A stretch of DNA of 64,000 nucleotides from the NCBI RefSeq assembly GCF_013426975.1, contig NZ_JACCPY010000014.1, forward strand, positions 27,331-91,330. The letters run 5' to 3'. The position numbers and the translations under genes are program-made. The DNA comes from Sphaerotilus sulfidivorans. GTDB lineage: Bacteria > Pseudomonadota > Gammaproteobacteria > Burkholderiales > Burkholderiaceae_C. Below the pieces are notes generated by a model. That model was not told the origin of the DNA, did no database searches, and worked only from the letters and a program-made list of their open reading frames with translations. Numbering within the stretch: position 1 is the stretch's first letter; each line of letters starts with the position of its first letter. Shown here piece after piece: positions 7,772 through 16,560 of the stretch.

Positions 7772-9829
7772 ATGGCCGATCGACTCTCCCAAGGCTCTGC
7801 CTCTTCGCGTTCCAGCGACGGTGGCCTCGACCTGCAGCAGTTCCACCAGACCTTCTTCGAGGAGGCGGCGGAGAACCTGCAGAGCATGGAACAGCTGCTG
7901 CTCGCGCTCGATCCGGCCGCGGTCGACGACGAGACGCTCAACGCGATCTTCCGGGTCGCGCACTCGATCAAGGGCGGCGCGGCCACCTTCGGCTTCACCG
8001 CGGTGGCCACGCTGGCGCACGAGATGGAGACGCTGCTCGACCGGCTGCGCCGCCACGAGCTGGCACCGACGCCGCCGATGGTCGATGTGCTGCTGCGCGG
8101 CGGCGACGCGCTGTGGGGTCTGCTGTCCTTCCAGCAGGGCCTGACCGACGAGGCGCCCGAGACCAGCGGCCTGGTCGCCGACATCCGCCGTCTGGCCAGC
8201 CTGGACGCGGCGGCCAGCGCGGCCCCTGCACCGGCACCGGTGGCGGCCCCTGCGGCGGCCGCGGCGGCTGCTGCGCCCAGGCCGGCCGGCACCCGCGAGC
8301 TCGAGGTCCGCATCGGACCGCTCGAGCTGCCGCAGACGGCCAGCCATCTGCACGAGCTCTTCGAGGAGATTCCCGGCATCGGCGAGATGAAGCCGCTGGA
8401 CTTCGGCGAGCCGGTCGACGGCATGCGCCGCTTCACCGTCATCACCAGCTGCACCGACAACGATCTGCTCGACCTGTTCAGCTTCCATGTCGATCGCAAG
8501 CTGGTCCATCTGATGGAATCCGGCCCCGGCTTCGGCTTCTACGAAGGCAATCCCGGCGTGCCCTCTGCCGCGCCCGAGCCGCCACCGGCCGGCGCGCCGG
8601 CACCGGCCGCACCGCCGGCTGCCGCTGCCCCGGCGAACGGGGCCAAGGGCGGCAACCGCGCGCCGGCCGCACCGGATGCGGCGACGCTGCGCGTCTCGGT
8701 CGAGAAGGTCGACCAGCTGATCAACCTGGTCGGCGAGCTGGTCATCACCCAGGCGATGCTGATCCAGGGCAGCCGCTCGCTCGACCCGGTGGTGCACCAG
8801 TCGCTGGTCAGCGCGATCAACCTGATGGAGCGCAACTCGCGCGACCTGCAGGACGCGGTGATGTCGATCCGCATGATCCCGATGTCGGCGGTCTTCAGCC
8901 GCTTCCCGCGCATGCTGCGTGATCTCTCGGGCAAGCTGGGCAAGCAGGTCGAGCTGGTCACGCACGGCGAGGCCACCGAGCTCGACAAGGGCCTGATCGA
9001 GAAGATCACCGACCCGCTGACCCACCTGGTGCGCAACTCCTGCGACCACGGCATCGAGCTGCCGCAGGCGCGGGTGCAGGCCGGCAAGCCGGCGGTGGGC
9101 ACGATCACGCTGTCGGCCTGGCACCAGGGCGGCTCGGTGGTGATCGAGGTGCGCGACGACGGCAAGGGCCTGTCGCGCGAGAAGCTGATCTCCAAGGCGA
9201 TCGAGCGCGGCCTGCAGGCCTCCGACTCGATGACCGACACCCAGGTCTGGAACCTGATCTTCGAGCCGGGCTTCTCGACTGCCGAGCAGGTCACCGACGT
9301 GTCCGGCCGCGGTGTCGGCATGGATGTGGTGAAGAAGAACATTCTCGGTCTGGGCGGGCGGGTCGACATCGAGTCGGCGCCGGGCTGCGGCATGAGCGTC
9401 AAGGTGCGCCTGCCGCTGACGCTGGCGATCATGGACGGCATGAGCGTGGCCGTCGGCGACGAGGTCTACATCCTGCCGCTGGGTTCGGTGGTCGAGAGCG
9501 ACCTGATCGGGCCGGACCGCATCCGCTCGCTGGGCAACAACCACCGCGTCGCCAAGGTGCGCGAGGAATACCTGCCGGTGGTCGACCTGGCCGGGCACTT
9601 CGGCGTCTGGCGCGACGAGCCGCCGGCCCAGCCGATCATGGTCATCGTCGAGTCCGAGGGGTCGCGCGCGGCGCTGATCGTCGACGAGCTGATCGGCCAG
9701 CAGCAGGTGGTGGTGAAGAACCTCGAGACCCACTACAAGCGCATCCCGCATGTCTCGGGCGCGACGATTCTCGGCAACGGCCGGGTCGCGCTGATCCTCG
9801 ACATCGCCACGCTGGTGCAGGCGCGCTGA
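7772..9829 (+). CDS. cheA: Chemotaxis histidine kinase CheA
   Basis: A 685-residue cytoplasmic kinase. The N-terminal Hpt domain has the phosphorylated H64 in [10 protein letters not shown]. Two Ala/Pro-rich linkers (about residues 145-172 and 267-300) flank a middle domain that may bind the regulator. The dimerisation helix starts with [16 protein letters not shown]; the ATPase domain has the N-box [11 protein letters not shown] and the G-box [12 protein letters not shown]; a C-terminal CheW-like domain follows. The window has no cheW, cheR or cheB beside it. Downstream is a chemoreceptor, so this is a small signalling unit or part of a dispersed set. Confidence 0.95.
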   Translation: MADRLSQGSASSRSSDGGLDLQQFHQTFFEEAAENLQSMEQLLLALDPAAVDDETLNAIFRVAHSIKGGAATFGFTAVATLAHEMETLLDRLRRHELAPTPPMVDVLLRGGDALWGLLSFQQGLTDEAPETSGLVADIRRLASLDAAASAAPAPAPVAAPAAAAAAAAPRPAGTRELEVRIGPLELPQTASHLHELFEEIPGIGEMKPLDFGEPVDGMRRFTVITSCTDNDLLDLFSFHVDRKLVHLMESGPGFGFYEGNPGVPSAAPEPPPAGAPAPAAPPAAAAPANGAKGGNRAPAAPDAATLRVSVEKVDQLINLVGELVITQAMLIQGSRSLDPVVHQSLVSAINLMERNSRDLQDAVMSIRMIPMSAVFSRFPRMLRDLSGKLGKQVELVTHGEATELDKGLIEKITDPLTHLVRNSCDHGIELPQARVQAGKPAVGTITLSAWHQGGSVVIEVRDDGKGLSREKLISKAIERGLQASDSMTDTQVWNLIFEPGFSTAEQVTDVSGRGVGMDVVKKNILGLGGRVDIESAPGCGMSVKVRLPLTLAIMDGMSVAVGDEVYILPLGSVVESDLIGPDRIRSLGNNHRVAKVREEYLPVVDLAGHFGVWRDEPPAQPIMVIVESEGSRAALIVDELIGQQQVVVKNLETHYKRIPHVSGATILGNGRVALILDIATLVQAR

Positions 9830-9890
9830 CGCGCCGCCCCGGCCCCTTCACGACACGACACGCGACAGACCAATCCCGGGAGCGCACGCG

Positions 9891-11210
9891 ATGCAGGACA
9901 TGTTCTGGAATTTCACCATCCGACTGCGCATGGCCGCGGCGGTGGCCATGCTGGTGGGGCTGTTCGCCGTCATCGGCGCGATGGTCTGGAGCGGCGCCGA
10001 CCGCATGCTGATTCTTGGCACGATGGCGGCGATGCTGGCAGTCGTCGTGCCGCTGACGCTGGTCAATTCGGCCTCGATCGTCGCGCCGATCGCCCGCGCC
10101 CAGCAGCTGACCGACGCGATCACCCAGGGCGATCTGGGCACCCGCCTGGAGGTCCGCGGCGAGGACGAGGCCGCGCAGCTGCTGCGCGCGCTGCTGCGCA
10201 TGCAGGATGCGGTCGGTGCGATCGTCGGCAGCATCCGCGAATCGACCGAGGCGGTCGGCACCGCCAGCACGCAGATCGCGGCCGGCAACCAGGAGCTGTC
10301 GATGCGCACCGAGCAGACCGCCGGCTCGCTGCAGCAGACCTCCAGCTCGATGGAGCAGCTCAGCGAGACGGTGCGCCAGACCGCCGATTCGGCCCAGCTC
10401 GCCAACGAGCTGGCCGGCCAGGCCTCCAGCGCCGCCCAGCGCGGTGGCGACGTGATGACCCAGGTCGTCAGCAACATGGAGGAGATCAGCGCCTCCAGCC
10501 GCAAGATCGCCGAGATCATCGGCGTGATCGACGGTATCGCCTTCCAGACCAACATCCTGGCGCTGAACGCGGCGGTGGAGGCCGCCCGGGCCGGCGAGCA
10601 GGGCCGAGGCTTCGCGGTGGTGGCTGGCGAAGTGCGCAACCTGGCGCAGCGCAGCGCCCATGCGGCCAAGGAGATCAAGACCCTGATCGGGGCCAGCGTC
10701 GACAAGGTCGGTGCCGGCACGCATCTGGTCCATGACGCCGGCCGGGCGATGAGCGACATCGTCAGCGGCGTGCAGCGTGTCAGCGACCTGATCAGCGAGA
10801 TCACCGCCTCGACCAGCGAGCAGAGCACCGAGCTGGGCCGGGTCAGCGCCGCGGTCAGCCAGCTCGACCAGATGACGCAGCAGAACGCCGCGCTGGTCGA
10901 GGAGAGCGCGGCGGCCGCCGACAGCCTGCGCCGTCAGGCCGCGACGCTGGCGGCCGGCGTCAAGAGCTTCCAGCTGGGAACGGGCGGTGGCAGCAGTGGC
11001 AGCCGGGTGCCGTCCGTGTCGCCGGCACCGAAGCCGAAGTCGGCTGCGCGTGCCGCTGCAGCACCGGTGGCCCGCACCGCAGCGACGCCTGTGTCGGCGC
11101 CGGTCAGCCGGCCGGCACCGCCCCCGCCGCCCGCCGCCGAGCGCAAGGCCGCGCCGGCCCCCGCGCCGGTGGCCGAGACCGGCTCGACCGAGCAGTGGGA
11201 ATCCTTCTGA
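9891..11210 (+). CDS. Methyl-accepting chemotaxis protein lacking a periplasmic sensor domain
   Basis: A 439-residue receptor with two transmembrane segments at about 14-33 and 39-57 separated by only a few residues, so no periplasmic ligand domain exists. A HAMP-like segment follows (about 58-110), then a long helical coiled coil with the conserved hairpin tip [20 protein letters not shown] and [12 protein letters not shown]. The C-terminus is a long Pro/Ala-rich tether ending in QWESF, which resembles the NWETF pentapeptide that recruits CheR/CheB. It follows cheA by 61 nt. Confidence 0.93.
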   Translation: MQDMFWNFTIRLRMAAAVAMLVGLFAVIGAMVWSGADRMLILGTMAAMLAVVVPLTLVNSASIVAPIARAQQLTDAITQGDLGTRLEVRGEDEAAQLLRALLRMQDAVGAIVGSIRESTEAVGTASTQIAAGNQELSMRTEQTAGSLQQTSSSMEQLSETVRQTADSAQLANELAGQASSAAQRGGDVMTQVVSNMEEISASSRKIAEIIGVIDGIAFQTNILALNAAVEAARAGEQGRGFAVVAGEVRNLAQRSAHAAKEIKTLIGASVDKVGAGTHLVHDAGRAMSDIVSGVQRVSDLISEITASTSEQSTELGRVSAAVSQLDQMTQQNAALVEESAAAADSLRRQAATLAAGVKSFQLGTGGGSSGSRVPSVSPAPKPKSAARAAAAPVARTAATPVSAPVSRPAPPPPPAAERKAAPAPAPVAETGSTEQWESF

Positions 11211-12023
11211 TCAGCCCAGCGCCTTCCCGCCCATGTAGAGCGCCAGCAGGTAGAGCACCAGCGCGAAGGCGCGCTTGAGCTGCGCGACCTGCAGCGCATG
11301 GGCGGCCCGTGCACCCAGCGGCGCGGTCAGCACGCTGGCGCAGGCGATCAGCCCGAGGCCCGGCAGCCACAGCCAGCCCAGCGCTCCCGGCAGGGGTGCC
11401 GGCATCGACCAGCCGCCGATCAGGTAGCCGACGGTGTTGGCCAGCGCGATCGGCAGGCCCAGCGCGGCCGAGGTCGCCACCGCGTGGTGCATCGCGACAT
11501 TGCACCAGGTCATGAAGGGCACCGAGATGAAGCCGCCGCCGGCCCCCACCAGTCCGGACATGAAGCCGATCAGCGTGCCTGCACCCAGGCTGCCCGCGGT
11601 GCCGGGCATCTGCCGCGACGGTGCCGGCTGACGGTTGCGCAGCATCTGCGTCGCCGAGAAGGCAACGAAGACCGCAAACACCAGCGCCAGCGTCGTGCCG
11701 CGCAGCGCGGCAAAAGCGCCTGCACCGGCGATCAGTCCGCCGATCACGATGCCCGGCGCGATGCGCCGCACCAGATCCCAGCGCACCGCGCCGCGTCGGT
11801 GGTGGGCGCGCACGCTCGAGATCGAGGTGAAGACGATGGTGGCCATCGAGGTGGCGATCGCCATCTTGACCGCCAGCGCCGACTCCACGCCGCGGGCGGA
11901 CAGGATCAGCGTCATGAAGGGCACGATCAGCATGCCGCCGCCGATGCCCAGCAGGCCGGCGAGAAAACCGGTGCAGCTGCCGAGAACGAGCAGCTGGGCG
12001 ACCAGCATCAGGTCGAGGTTCAT
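11211..12023 (-). CDS. TauE/SafE-family sulfite/organosulfonate permease
   Basis: A 270-residue membrane protein of the TauE/SafE (DUF81) family, with about eight hydrophobic helices in two related halves. The halves carry the family motifs LLGIGGGMLIVPF and GLVGAGGGFISVPFM. Members are inner-membrane permeases for sulfite or organosulfur anions; the substrate here is unknown. An in-frame ATG exists further upstream at 12065, but that extension overlaps the 6S RNA hairpins, so the ATG at 12023 (MNLDLMLVAQ) is chosen. Its stop touches the stop of the chemoreceptor gene. Confidence 0.9.
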   Translation of the reverse strand: MNLDLMLVAQLLVLGSCTGFLAGLLGIGGGMLIVPFMTLILSARGVESALAVKMAIATSMATIVFTSISSVRAHHRRGAVRWDLVRRIAPGIVIGGLIAGAGAFAALRGTTLALVFAVFVAFSATQMLRNRQPAPSRQMPGTAGSLGAGTLIGFMSGLVGAGGGFISVPFMTWCNVAMHHAVATSAALGLPIALANTVGYLIGGWSMPAPLPGALGWLWLPGLGLIACASVLTAPLGARAAHALQVAQLKRAFALVLYLLALYMGGKALG

Positions 12024-12035
12024 CGTGGTGGAGGG

Positions 12036-12184
12036 GAGGTGTCCATCGCGAACCGAGGGCCGCATTCCTGAACCCAGGGGATTCAGGTGGGCGAGGTCAG
12101 TCCGGCTTCGGGTTCATCTGACGCGAGACGATCGCACCAGCCGGACAATGTTCCAGGCCCGGGCTCGCGAGAGCATCGGTTCAA
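12036..12184 (-). ncRNA. ssrS: 6S RNA (ends approximate)
   Basis: The minus-strand sequence folds like 6S RNA. The 5' arm (about 12160-12174, TCGCGAGCCCGGGCC) pairs almost perfectly with the 3' arm (about 12045-12060). Inside this a closed hairpin forms from GTCCGGCT and AGCCGGAC. On the 3' side of the bubble is CCTGAA...TTCAGG, like the CCTTGAACCAAGGGTTCAAGG element of E. coli 6S. It lies directly downstream of zapA, the conserved genomic place of ssrS in proteobacteria. 6S RNA binds sigma-70 RNA polymerase by mimicking an open promoter. No covariance search was possible, and the ends are estimated to within about 10-15 nt. Confidence 0.8.
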
Positions 12185-12187
12185 GGA

Positions 12188-12193
12188 AATATA
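12188..12193 (-). promoter_or_regulatory. -10 element of the 6S RNA promoter
   Basis: The minus strand reads TATATT here, inside TTTTATATTTCC, in an otherwise GC-rich stretch just upstream of the predicted 6S RNA 5' end (about 12181-12184). No strong -35 box was recognised at 16-18 nt. Confidence 0.5.
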
Positions 12194-12221
12194 AAACCCC
12201 CGCGGACGCGACGGACGGGTG

Positions 12222-12560
12222 TCATTCTAGCTTCATTCCCTCGGCGCCGAGGCTGGCCTCGATGCGCCGCACCAGGCCGTCGACATCGATGGTGATCGGC
12301 GGTGGCGCGGGTGGCGGCGGGGGCGGCAGCGGCATCGGGGTGCCGCCCGAGTGGCGCAGCTCGCTCAGCGCGTAGGCGATGTTCAGCGCCGCCAGCACCG
12401 CGATGCGCTCGCGCGCCTTGACCCGGCCGGCATCGCGGATCGCGCACATCTCGCGGTCGACCCGGGTCACCGCCTCGGCCAGCACCGCGTCCCCCCCTTC
12501 CGGGCAGGCCAGCAGATAGATCTGGCCCATGATGCTGACTTCCATCTGCTTCATGCTCAT
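12222..12560 (-). CDS. zapA: Cell division protein ZapA with a polyproline linker
   Basis: A 112-residue ZapA-family protein that would bundle FtsZ filaments at mid-cell. The N-terminal part (MEVSIMGQIYLLACPEG) is the ZapA beta-alpha domain and ERIAVLAALNIAYALSEL is the conserved central helix. Unusually, residues 75-88 are almost all proline before the C-terminal helix, which is then short. It overlaps the upstream zapB-like gene by 4 nt and is followed by the 6S RNA gene. Confidence 0.88.
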   Translation of the reverse strand: MSMKQMEVSIMGQIYLLACPEGGDAVLAEAVTRVDREMCAIRDAGRVKARERIAVLAALNIAYALSELRHSGGTPMPLPPPPPPAPPPITIDVDGLVRRIEASLGAEGMKLE

Positions 12561-12790
12561 ACCCCGCCTCCCGAGGCGCCGCGTTCATGGGTGTCGACAT
12601 CGCCGGCGGGCAGCCGCTCGAGCAGCGCGTCGATGCGGTTGCGCGCGGCCGCATAGCGCGAGCGCAGGTTGTCCCGCTCGGCCGCGACCGCGGTGAGCTG
12701 CTGCTCGAGCTGGGCATTGGCGCGCTTGAGCTCTTCGTGGCGAAGGATCAGCCGTTCTATCCGGTCGGCGAGGTCTTCGAGTGTGGACAT
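12557..12790 (-). CDS. ZapB-like coiled-coil cell division protein (TIGR02449-like)
   Basis: A 77-residue, almost entirely coiled-coil protein: LADRIERLILRHEELKRANA followed by heptads through LRSRYAAARNRIDALLERL. Small coiled-coil proteins of this type precede zapA in many beta- and gammaproteobacteria and are thought to assist the Z ring. The frame is open upstream, but the ATG at 12790 (MSTLEDLADR) gives the conserved length. It is translationally coupled to zapA by an ATGA overlap. Confidence 0.8.
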   Translation of the reverse strand: MSTLEDLADRIERLILRHEELKRANAQLEQQLTAVAAERDNLRSRYAAARNRIDALLERLPAGDVDTHERGASGGGV

Positions 12791-12914
12791 TGCGCTGCTG
12801 TGCTGTCGGGGCGGTCGGTGCCGCTGCATCGTGTTGGCGCGAACGCCACAGGCGAGGGCGCCGGAAGGGTCCGATTGTAGTGGTGCACCGCCGCAATGTT
12901 TACAATTCACGCTG

Positions 12915-13135
12915 TTGGTGCTCGCCTGACCGGATCTGGTCGGTGGGTTAAACGGGAAACAGGAAGGTCAAGACCCGCCGGGTCGGCCCAACCTGTGCTG
13001 CCCCCGCAACGGTAAGCGGACGAGAGCCTCGGCGGCTCTCTGCCCCTGCGCACATGAACCACTGGCATCCAGGCGATGCCGGGAAGGGTCGCAGCGGGTT
13101 CGTCCGTCAGCCCGGATACCGGCCAACAGGGGGTC
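12915..13135 (+). promoter_or_regulatory. Cobalamin (adenosylcobalamin-type) riboswitch
   Basis: The leader carries the hallmark elements of the B12 riboswitch in order: GGTTAAACGGGAA near 12945-12958, the core GCCCCCGCAACGGTAAGC near 13000-13018, and the B12 box AGCCCGGATACCGGCC at 13109-13124. It stands about 90 nt upstream of btuB and leads the whole uptake and assembly operon. Known members shut down expression when cobalamin is plentiful. A TACAAT sequence at 12901-12906 is a plausible -10 box just before it. The ends are approximate. Confidence 0.95.
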
Positions 13136-13226
13136 TGTCGATGTCGCGCCGGTCGCGGCGCCGGCAGGCCATGAGGTGCGAGGCCTGCGGGGACGCTGGC
13201 ATGCACGATCCTGACACCGTTCCATC

Positions 13227-15122
13227 ATGTCCAAGCTCTCCGTCGGCAGCCGTCTGCCCGAAACGCGCCTGCGCGCCACTGCTGCCGCCGCAGCGCTGAT
13301 GCTGTGCCTGCCGCTGGGCGCTGCCGCCCAGTCCGCCCCGGCCGTGGCCACCGCGGCGGCCTCGCTGCCCGCGGTGGTGGTGACCTCCACCCGCAGCCCG
13401 ATCCAGGCCGACCGCAGCATCGCCGACGTGACGGTGCTGACCGCCGAGGATCTGGCGCTCCAGTCCGGCCGCACGCTGGCCGAGGTGCTGGCGCAGCAGC
13501 CGGGCATCCAGCTCACCTCCAATGGCGGTCTGGGCAAGTCCAGCTCGATCTTCATGCGCGGCATGGAGGCGCGTCATGTGCTGCTGCTGGTCGATGGCGT
13601 GCGCTACGGTTCGGCGACGCTCGGCCAGGCCGACTTCGACAACCTGCCGCTGGGCGACATCGAGCGCATCGAGATCGTGCGTGGCCCGCTCTCCAGCCTG
13701 TACGGCAGCGATGCGGTCGGCGGCGTGGTGCAGGTCTTCACCCGCCGCGCCCAGCCGGGCCAGGGCCTGCGCGGCAACGGTGCGCTGACCGTCGGCAGCA
13801 AGCGCCATGCCCAGGGCAGTGCCGGTCTGAGCTTCGACGACGGCCTCTGGAACGGCGCGGTCCAGCTGATTCACACCGAGAACCGCGGCTTCTCGTCGAC
13901 CAACGAGCGGGTGCTGTTCGGCAGCCACAACCCGGATCCGGACGGCTTCAACCAGAACGCCGGCAGCGCCCAGCTCGGCCTGCGCCTGCCGCAGGGCTGG
14001 CAGCTCAATGCCCGGCTGCTGCAGTCGGAATCGCGCACCGGCTTCGATGACGGCCCGGGCGCCGATTCGCGGGCCGGCCTGCGCACCCAGGTCGCCTCGG
14101 TCGATGCCAGCGGCGAGGTGGTCAAGGGCTGGTCGACGGTGCTGCGCATCGCCCGCAGCGCCAACGACTACGAGACGCTCGCCTCGGCCTCGCCCTGGAC
14201 CGATCTGGGCACCATCGCCACCGTGCAGCAGCAGCTGAGCTGGGACAACACCTTCGTGCTGCCGGTCGGCTCGCTGCTGGTGGTGGCCGAGCATCTGAAG
14301 CAGAAGGTCAGCAAGCCGGGTGGCAACTACGAGGTGACCGAGCGCACCGTGCGCAGCGGCGCGCTGGGCTACCGCGCGGTGCTGGGTGCGCACACCGTGC
14401 AGGCCGGCGTGCGCCATGACCGCAACTCGCAGTACGGCGACCAGACCACCGGCAACCTCGGCTACGGCCTGGCGCTGAGCGATGCGCTGCGCCTGAGCGC
14501 CCAGCTCGGCACCAGCTTTGTCGCGCCGAGCTTCAACCAGCTCTACTGGCCGTCCTATGGCAACCCGGCGCTGGCGCCCGAGGAAGGCCGCCATGCCGAG
14601 CTGGGCCTGCGCTACACCCTGGGCGAGCAGAGCGTCAGCGCGACGCTGTTCGGCAACCGGGTGCGCGGCTACATCACCCAGGGCGCCAACCCGACCAATC
14701 TGCCCTATGTCGAGAGCCGTGGCGTGACGCTGGCCTATGACGGCCGCCTCGGCCCGGTGCGGGTCGGTGCCGCCTATGACCATCTGGACCCGCGCAACGC
14801 CACCGAGGGCAGCGCCAACCACGACAAGCTGCTGCCGCGCCGCGCACGCAACCAGGCCCGGCTGTCGGCCGATGTCGATCTGGGGGCGTGGAGCGTTGGT
14901 GCCGGCCTGCAGGCGCGCGGTCACCGCTACGACGATGCGGCCAACACCCGCCGCCTGGCCGGCTACGCGGTGGCCGACCTGAACGCGCAGTGGCAGTTCC
15001 AGCGCGACTGGTCGCTGGGGGCGCGGCTGAACAATCTGTTCGACCGCCAGTACGAGACCGCCTGGGGCTACAACCAGCCGGGCCGCGAGCTGCATCTCAC
15101 GCTGCGTTACAGCCCGCGCTGA
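13227..15122 (+). CDS. btuB: TonB-dependent vitamin B12 receptor
   Basis: A 631-residue outer-membrane receptor. The signal peptide (residues 1 to about 35) ends in GAAAQS and is followed by the TonB box region VVVTSTRSP. The plug domain has LAEVLAQQPGIQLTSNGG, GMEARHVLLLVDG and IEIVRGPLSSLYGSDAVGGV. A beta-barrel follows, ending in ELHLTLRYSPR with a near-terminal aromatic. It is the first gene behind the cobalamin riboswitch, which sets the substrate as cobalamin or other corrinoids. Energy comes from TonB-ExbBD, not encoded here. Confidence 0.95.
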   Translation: MSKLSVGSRLPETRLRATAAAAALMLCLPLGAAAQSAPAVATAAASLPAVVVTSTRSPIQADRSIADVTVLTAEDLALQSGRTLAEVLAQQPGIQLTSNGGLGKSSSIFMRGMEARHVLLLVDGVRYGSATLGQADFDNLPLGDIERIEIVRGPLSSLYGSDAVGGVVQVFTRRAQPGQGLRGNGALTVGSKRHAQGSAGLSFDDGLWNGAVQLIHTENRGFSSTNERVLFGSHNPDPDGFNQNAGSAQLGLRLPQGWQLNARLLQSESRTGFDDGPGADSRAGLRTQVASVDASGEVVKGWSTVLRIARSANDYETLASASPWTDLGTIATVQQQLSWDNTFVLPVGSLLVVAEHLKQKVSKPGGNYEVTERTVRSGALGYRAVLGAHTVQAGVRHDRNSQYGDQTTGNLGYGLALSDALRLSAQLGTSFVAPSFNQLYWPSYGNPALAPEEGRHAELGLRYTLGEQSVSATLFGNRVRGYITQGANPTNLPYVESRGVTLAYDGRLGPVRVGAAYDHLDPRNATEGSANHDKLLPRRARNQARLSADVDLGAWSVGAGLQARGHRYDDAANTRRLAGYAVADLNAQWQFQRDWSLGARLNNLFDRQYETAWGYNQPGRELHLTLRYSPR

Positions 15123-15142
15123 GCCTGAGCGATGATCGGGCG

Positions 15143-15715
15143 ATGAGAATGGAGAACCATCAGCGCTGCGAATTCATCCTGGGCGGCCAGCGCAGCGGCA
15201 AGTCGCGCTGTGGCGAGCGTCGCGCGGCCGACTGGCTGGCCGGCGCGCCCGGGCGCCGTGCGGTGCTGCTGGCCACCGCGCTGGCCGGCGACGGCGAGAT
15301 GCGCGAGCGCATCGAGCGCCATCGCCTCGATCGCCTGGAGCGGGTGCCGGCGATGGCGACCGACGAGGACTGCCTCGATCTGGCCGCCGCGCTGCGCCGC
15401 CATGCCGCGCCCGACACCCTGGTGCTGGTCGACTGCCTGACGCTGTGGACCACCCGCTGGCTGATGCCGCTCGAGGGCGAGCCGGCCGACGCGACGCGCT
15501 GGCAGGCCGCCTGCGACGCGCTGGCTGCGGCCCTGCAGCAGGCGCCGGGTCCGGTGGTGCTGGTCTCCAACGAGATCGGCCTGGGCCTGGCGCCGCTGTC
15601 GCGCGAGGCCCGACACTTCGTCGATGCGCTCGGGCGGCTGCATCAGCAGGTGGCGGCGGTCTGTGCGCGGGTCACGCTGATGGTGGCCGGGCTCGAGATG
15701 GCGGTGCGGCGGTGA
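15143..15715 (+). CDS. cobU: Adenosylcobinamide kinase / adenosylcobinamide-phosphate guanylyltransferase
   Basis: A 190-residue bifunctional enzyme (CobU/CobP) that phosphorylates adenosylcobinamide and transfers GMP to give AdoCbi-GDP. The P-loop ILGGQRSGKSRCGE is near the N-terminus, followed by LVDCLTLWTTRWL and VSNEIGLGLAP, all family hallmarks. The frame is open upstream within btuB, but the ATG at 15143 gives the conserved start. Its stop overlaps the GTG start of the next gene by 4 nt. Confidence 0.93.
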   Translation: MRMENHQRCEFILGGQRSGKSRCGERRAADWLAGAPGRRAVLLATALAGDGEMRERIERHRLDRLERVPAMATDEDCLDLAAALRRHAAPDTLVLVDCLTLWTTRWLMPLEGEPADATRWQAACDALAAALQQAPGPVVLVSNEIGLGLAPLSREARHFVDALGRLHQQVAAVCARVTLMVAGLEMAVRR

Positions 15716-16560
15716 GGCGCGCGGTCCTGCGGGCCTGCGCCGCGCTGCTGCCGCTGCTGGCGGCGTGGCCGGCGGTTCAGGCCCAGGCCCCGGCTTCGTC
15801 GGTGCCGCCGCGGCGCATCGTCTCGCTGATGCCCTCGCTGACCGAGACCGTCTGCGCGCTGGGCGAGTGCGAGCGTCTGGTCGGCGTCGACCGCTATTCC
15901 AGCTGGCCGGCCCGGGTCGAGCGGCTGCCGCGCTTGGGCGGCATGGATGATCCGCAGATCGAGCGCATCGTCGGCCTGCGGCCCGATGTGGTGCTGGCCG
16001 TGCCGTCGAGCCGCGCGGTCGAGCGGCTGCAGTCGCTCGGCCTGAAGGTGGTGGTGCTGGAGTCGCGCACCACCGAGGAGGCGCGGCGCACCGCCGAGAC
16101 GATCGCGGTGCTGCTGGGCCGGCCCGGGCAGGGCACGGCGCTGTGGGCGCGCATCGACGCGCAGGTCGAGCGGGCCGTCGCCCGGGTGCCGGCCGGCTGG
16201 CGCGGGCGCAGCGTCTATTTCGAGGTCGACTCGGCGCCCTATGCGGCCGGGCGCAGCTCCTTCATCGGCGAGCTGCTGCAGCGCTTCGGCCTGGTCAACA
16301 TCGTGCCGGCCGAACTCGGCCCCTTCCCGAAGCTCAATCCCGAATTCGTCGTGCGCGCCGCGCCCGATGTGGTGATGGCGGTCGAGCGCCACATCGCCGA
16401 CATGCCGCGCCGGCCGGGCTGGGCCGGGCTGAAGGCGCTGCAGTCGGGCCGGCGCTGTGCCTTTCCGGCCGATCGCTATGACACCCTGGTGCGGCCTGGC
16501 CCGCGCCTGGGCGAGGCGGCCGAGCTGGTCGCCGACTGCCTGACGGCCCTGCGCGAATGA
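15712..16560 (+). CDS. btuF: Periplasmic cobalamin-binding protein of a B12 ABC importer
   Basis: A 282-residue substrate-binding protein with a signal peptide (RRAVLRACAALLPLLAAWPA, cleavage near VQAQA). The mature part starts RRIVSLMPSLTETVCALG, typical of the BtuF/FepB cluster, and has VDRYSSWP and RLGGMDDPQIERI. The GTG start at 15712 overlaps the cobU stop, and its own stop overlaps the btuC start. The neighbouring btuC and btuD genes complete a B12 ABC importer. Confidence 0.92.
   Translation: MRRAVLRACAALLPLLAAWPAVQAQAPASSVPPRRIVSLMPSLTETVCALGECERLVGVDRYSSWPARVERLPRLGGMDDPQIERIVGLRPDVVLAVPSSRAVERLQSLGLKVVVLESRTTEEARRTAETIAVLLGRPGQGTALWARIDAQVERAVARVPAGWRGRSVYFEVDSAPYAAGRSSFIGELLQRFGLVNIVPAELGPFPKLNPEFVVRAAPDVVMAVERHIADMPRRPGWAGLKALQSGRRCAFPADRYDTLVRPGPRLGEAAELVADCLTALRE

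Noticed and set aside
8220..8280. GC-rich repetitive stretch in cheA that might be a repeat element
   Set aside because: It encodes an Ala/Pro linker in frame and has no copies outside the gene.
7337..9751. An 804-codon minus-strand open frame across cheA
   Set aside because: It is the mirror of the CheA gene; its composition is low-complexity Arg/His/Gln and CheA motifs on the other strand are complete.
11211..12065. Longer version of the TauE/SafE gene starting at 12065
   Set aside because: The extra N-terminal residues are hydrophilic and overlap the 3' arm of the 6S RNA; the family start is at 12023.
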